Positions 44,735-45,418 of a stretch of 45,418 bases of DNA are shown here, piece by piece. The stretch's first letter is position 1. Each line of letters begins with the position of its first letter. Position numbers and translations under genes: made by a program. Source of the stretch: Clostridia bacterium (lineage in GTDB: Bacteria > Bacillota > Clostridia > Oscillospirales > CAG-272); NCBI GenBank assembly GCA_017407225.1, contig JAFQWY010000278.1, positions 1-45,418 of the forward strand. Reading direction: 5' to 3'. The notes beneath the pieces are model-generated. The model was not told the origin of the DNA. It was given only the letters and a program-made list of their open reading frames with translations, and made no database searches.

Positions 44735-45205
44735 TGGGTTGTCTCCCCCATAAGCAAGTGCAGGTCTAACCCGTTGTGGCGGTTATCTTACAATTTCAGC
44801 TGAAGATTATCCCCGTCCCCCCGTAAACCTGACCTCGGAGAATTTTTCCCAAAGGAAAAATTTCAAAGAGTGGGGCGGTTATCTTACAGTTTCAGCTACA
44901 CTATATCCCCTTCTCCCCCGTAAGCCTGACCTTGGAGAATTTTTCCCAAAGGAAAAATTTCAGAGAGTGGGGCGGTTATCTTACAGTCCAAGCTGAAGCA
45001 AATCCCCGTCCCCCCGTAAGCCTGACCTCGGAGAATTTTTCCCCAAGGAAAAATTCTCGGGAGTGGGGCGGTTATCTCTACCCTTAAGCTGAAGATTATC
45101 CCCGTCTTCCCCCGTAAGCCTGACCTCGGAGAATTTTTCCCAAAGGAAAAATTCTCGGGAGTGGGGTGGTTGTCTCCCCCCTACAGCTACACTATATCCC
45201 CACTC
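44735..45205 (+). repeat. 96-98-bp tandem repeat, about five copies (family A, array 2)
   Basis: Aligned starts (GAGTGGGGCGG) lie at 44868, 44965, 45061 and 45159, with a diverged copy starting near 44771 and a fragment at 44735-44770; periods are 96-98 bp. The last copy ends at the stop codon of the RNHCP gene. Each full unit holds a hairpin GAGAATTTTTCC-(CCAA)-GGAAAAATTCTC, perfect in the unit near 45030 and partly eroded in the earlier ones. The same family occurs inverted at 10003-10205. This fills the gene-free stretch between tcdA and the RNHCP gene. Confidence 0.92.
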
Positions 45206-45418
45206 AGTGCTCCGCCGTCAGTCTGATGAGCTTGGCACGGTCGTCGTCATCGGCAGCCTTGTTCCGTCTCAGCGCACCGCATCTGCGGCATTTGTGGGTG
45301 ATGATGAACCCCTTTTTGGGATCCGGCTCCGCGGTCACGGGATCCATGACGCCGCCGCAGTCCGAGGCACGGTCCCCCGGATTCACATCCAGATGAAGAC
45401 TGCACAGACACTTGGGAC
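45204..45418 (-). CDS. RNHCP domain protein, 5' part outside window
   Basis: The frame is open to the right edge. The visible part begins CPKCLCSLHLDVNPGDRASD and continues DCGGVMDP, then FIITHKCRRCGALRRNKAADDD. This matches the C-terminal half of RNHCP zinc-ribbon proteins, small (about 90-130 aa) proteins of unknown function with paired CxxC motifs; the name-giving RNHC would lie just past the edge. Two Cys pairs (CPKC, CRRC) probably bind zinc. The gene ends at the last unit of the repeat array. Confidence 0.85.
   Translation of the reverse strand, partial: PKCLCSLHLDVNPGDRASDCGGVMDPVTAEPDPKKGFIITHKCRRCGALRRNKAADDDDRAKLIRLTAEH

Noticed and set aside
44735-45205. CRISPR array or phage attachment site
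   Set aside because: The whole 96-98-bp unit repeats with drift along its length; no variable spacers and no integrase.

Overview
The window looks like a chromosomal segment of an uncultured gut-type Clostridia bacterium (order-level guess: Oscillospirales or Christensenellales). This rests on AGGAGG-type ribosome binding sites, TTGACA-N17-TATAAT promoters, strong hairpin plus T-run terminators, BspA-like leucine-rich repeat surface proteins, a dockerin, GH51 and GH39-like glycosidases, an RNHCP protein and a Met-gamma-lyase (aluminium resistance type) protein. No rRNA, tRNA, CRISPR array, phage structural gene or transposase was seen. Family names come from recognition of motifs, not from database searches.

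Layout. 1-9.7 kb: the end of a small DUF6061-like gene, then an AT-rich two-gene operon for very large secreted proteins (a BACON/Ig-like protein of 2014 aa and an LRR/PPC-like/WG-like protein of 1087 aa ending in a type I dockerin). 9.7-11.35 kb: a decayed patch with a consensus promoter that has no gene behind it, a 95-bp tandem repeat, and two divergent broken genes, one of which looks like the sensor part of a PocR/AraC-type regulator. 11.4-16.1 kb: a 1561-aa DUF4062 protein whose STAND-like ATPase core has lost its P-loop. 16.3-19.3 kb: a fused MacB-like ABC transporter. 19.4-19.8 kb: a GC-rich 102-bp tandem repeat.

19.8-27.1 kb is a sugar-metabolism and housekeeping stretch: Gfo/Idh oxidoreductase, GH51 arabinofuranosidase, GNAT acetyltransferase, metallophosphoesterase, mutY, and a GH39-like glycosidase behind two palindromic operators. 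The two glycosidase genes share the same back-to-back promoter module. 27.1-34.4 kb: uvrB, a histidine phosphatase with a phosphodiesterase-fold protein, a membrane protein, a lipoprotein with alanine racemase, and a URO-D/methyltransferase-like protein. 34.4-37.5 kb: a tandem duplication of a complete promoter-gene-terminator unit encoding TIR-Sel1 proteins, a candidate NAD-cleaving immune or signalling module. 37.5-45.4 kb: Met-gamma-lyase family protein, an inverted-repeat element, mnmG, an operon of tcdA, ttcA and a BspA-like LRR protein, a second array of the 95-98-bp repeat in opposite orientation to the first, and the end of an RNHCP gene.

The best candidates for undescribed biology are the tandem TIR-Sel1 cassette, the DUF4062 protein with a degenerate STAND core, and the dispersed hairpin-bearing 95-98-bp repeat family.
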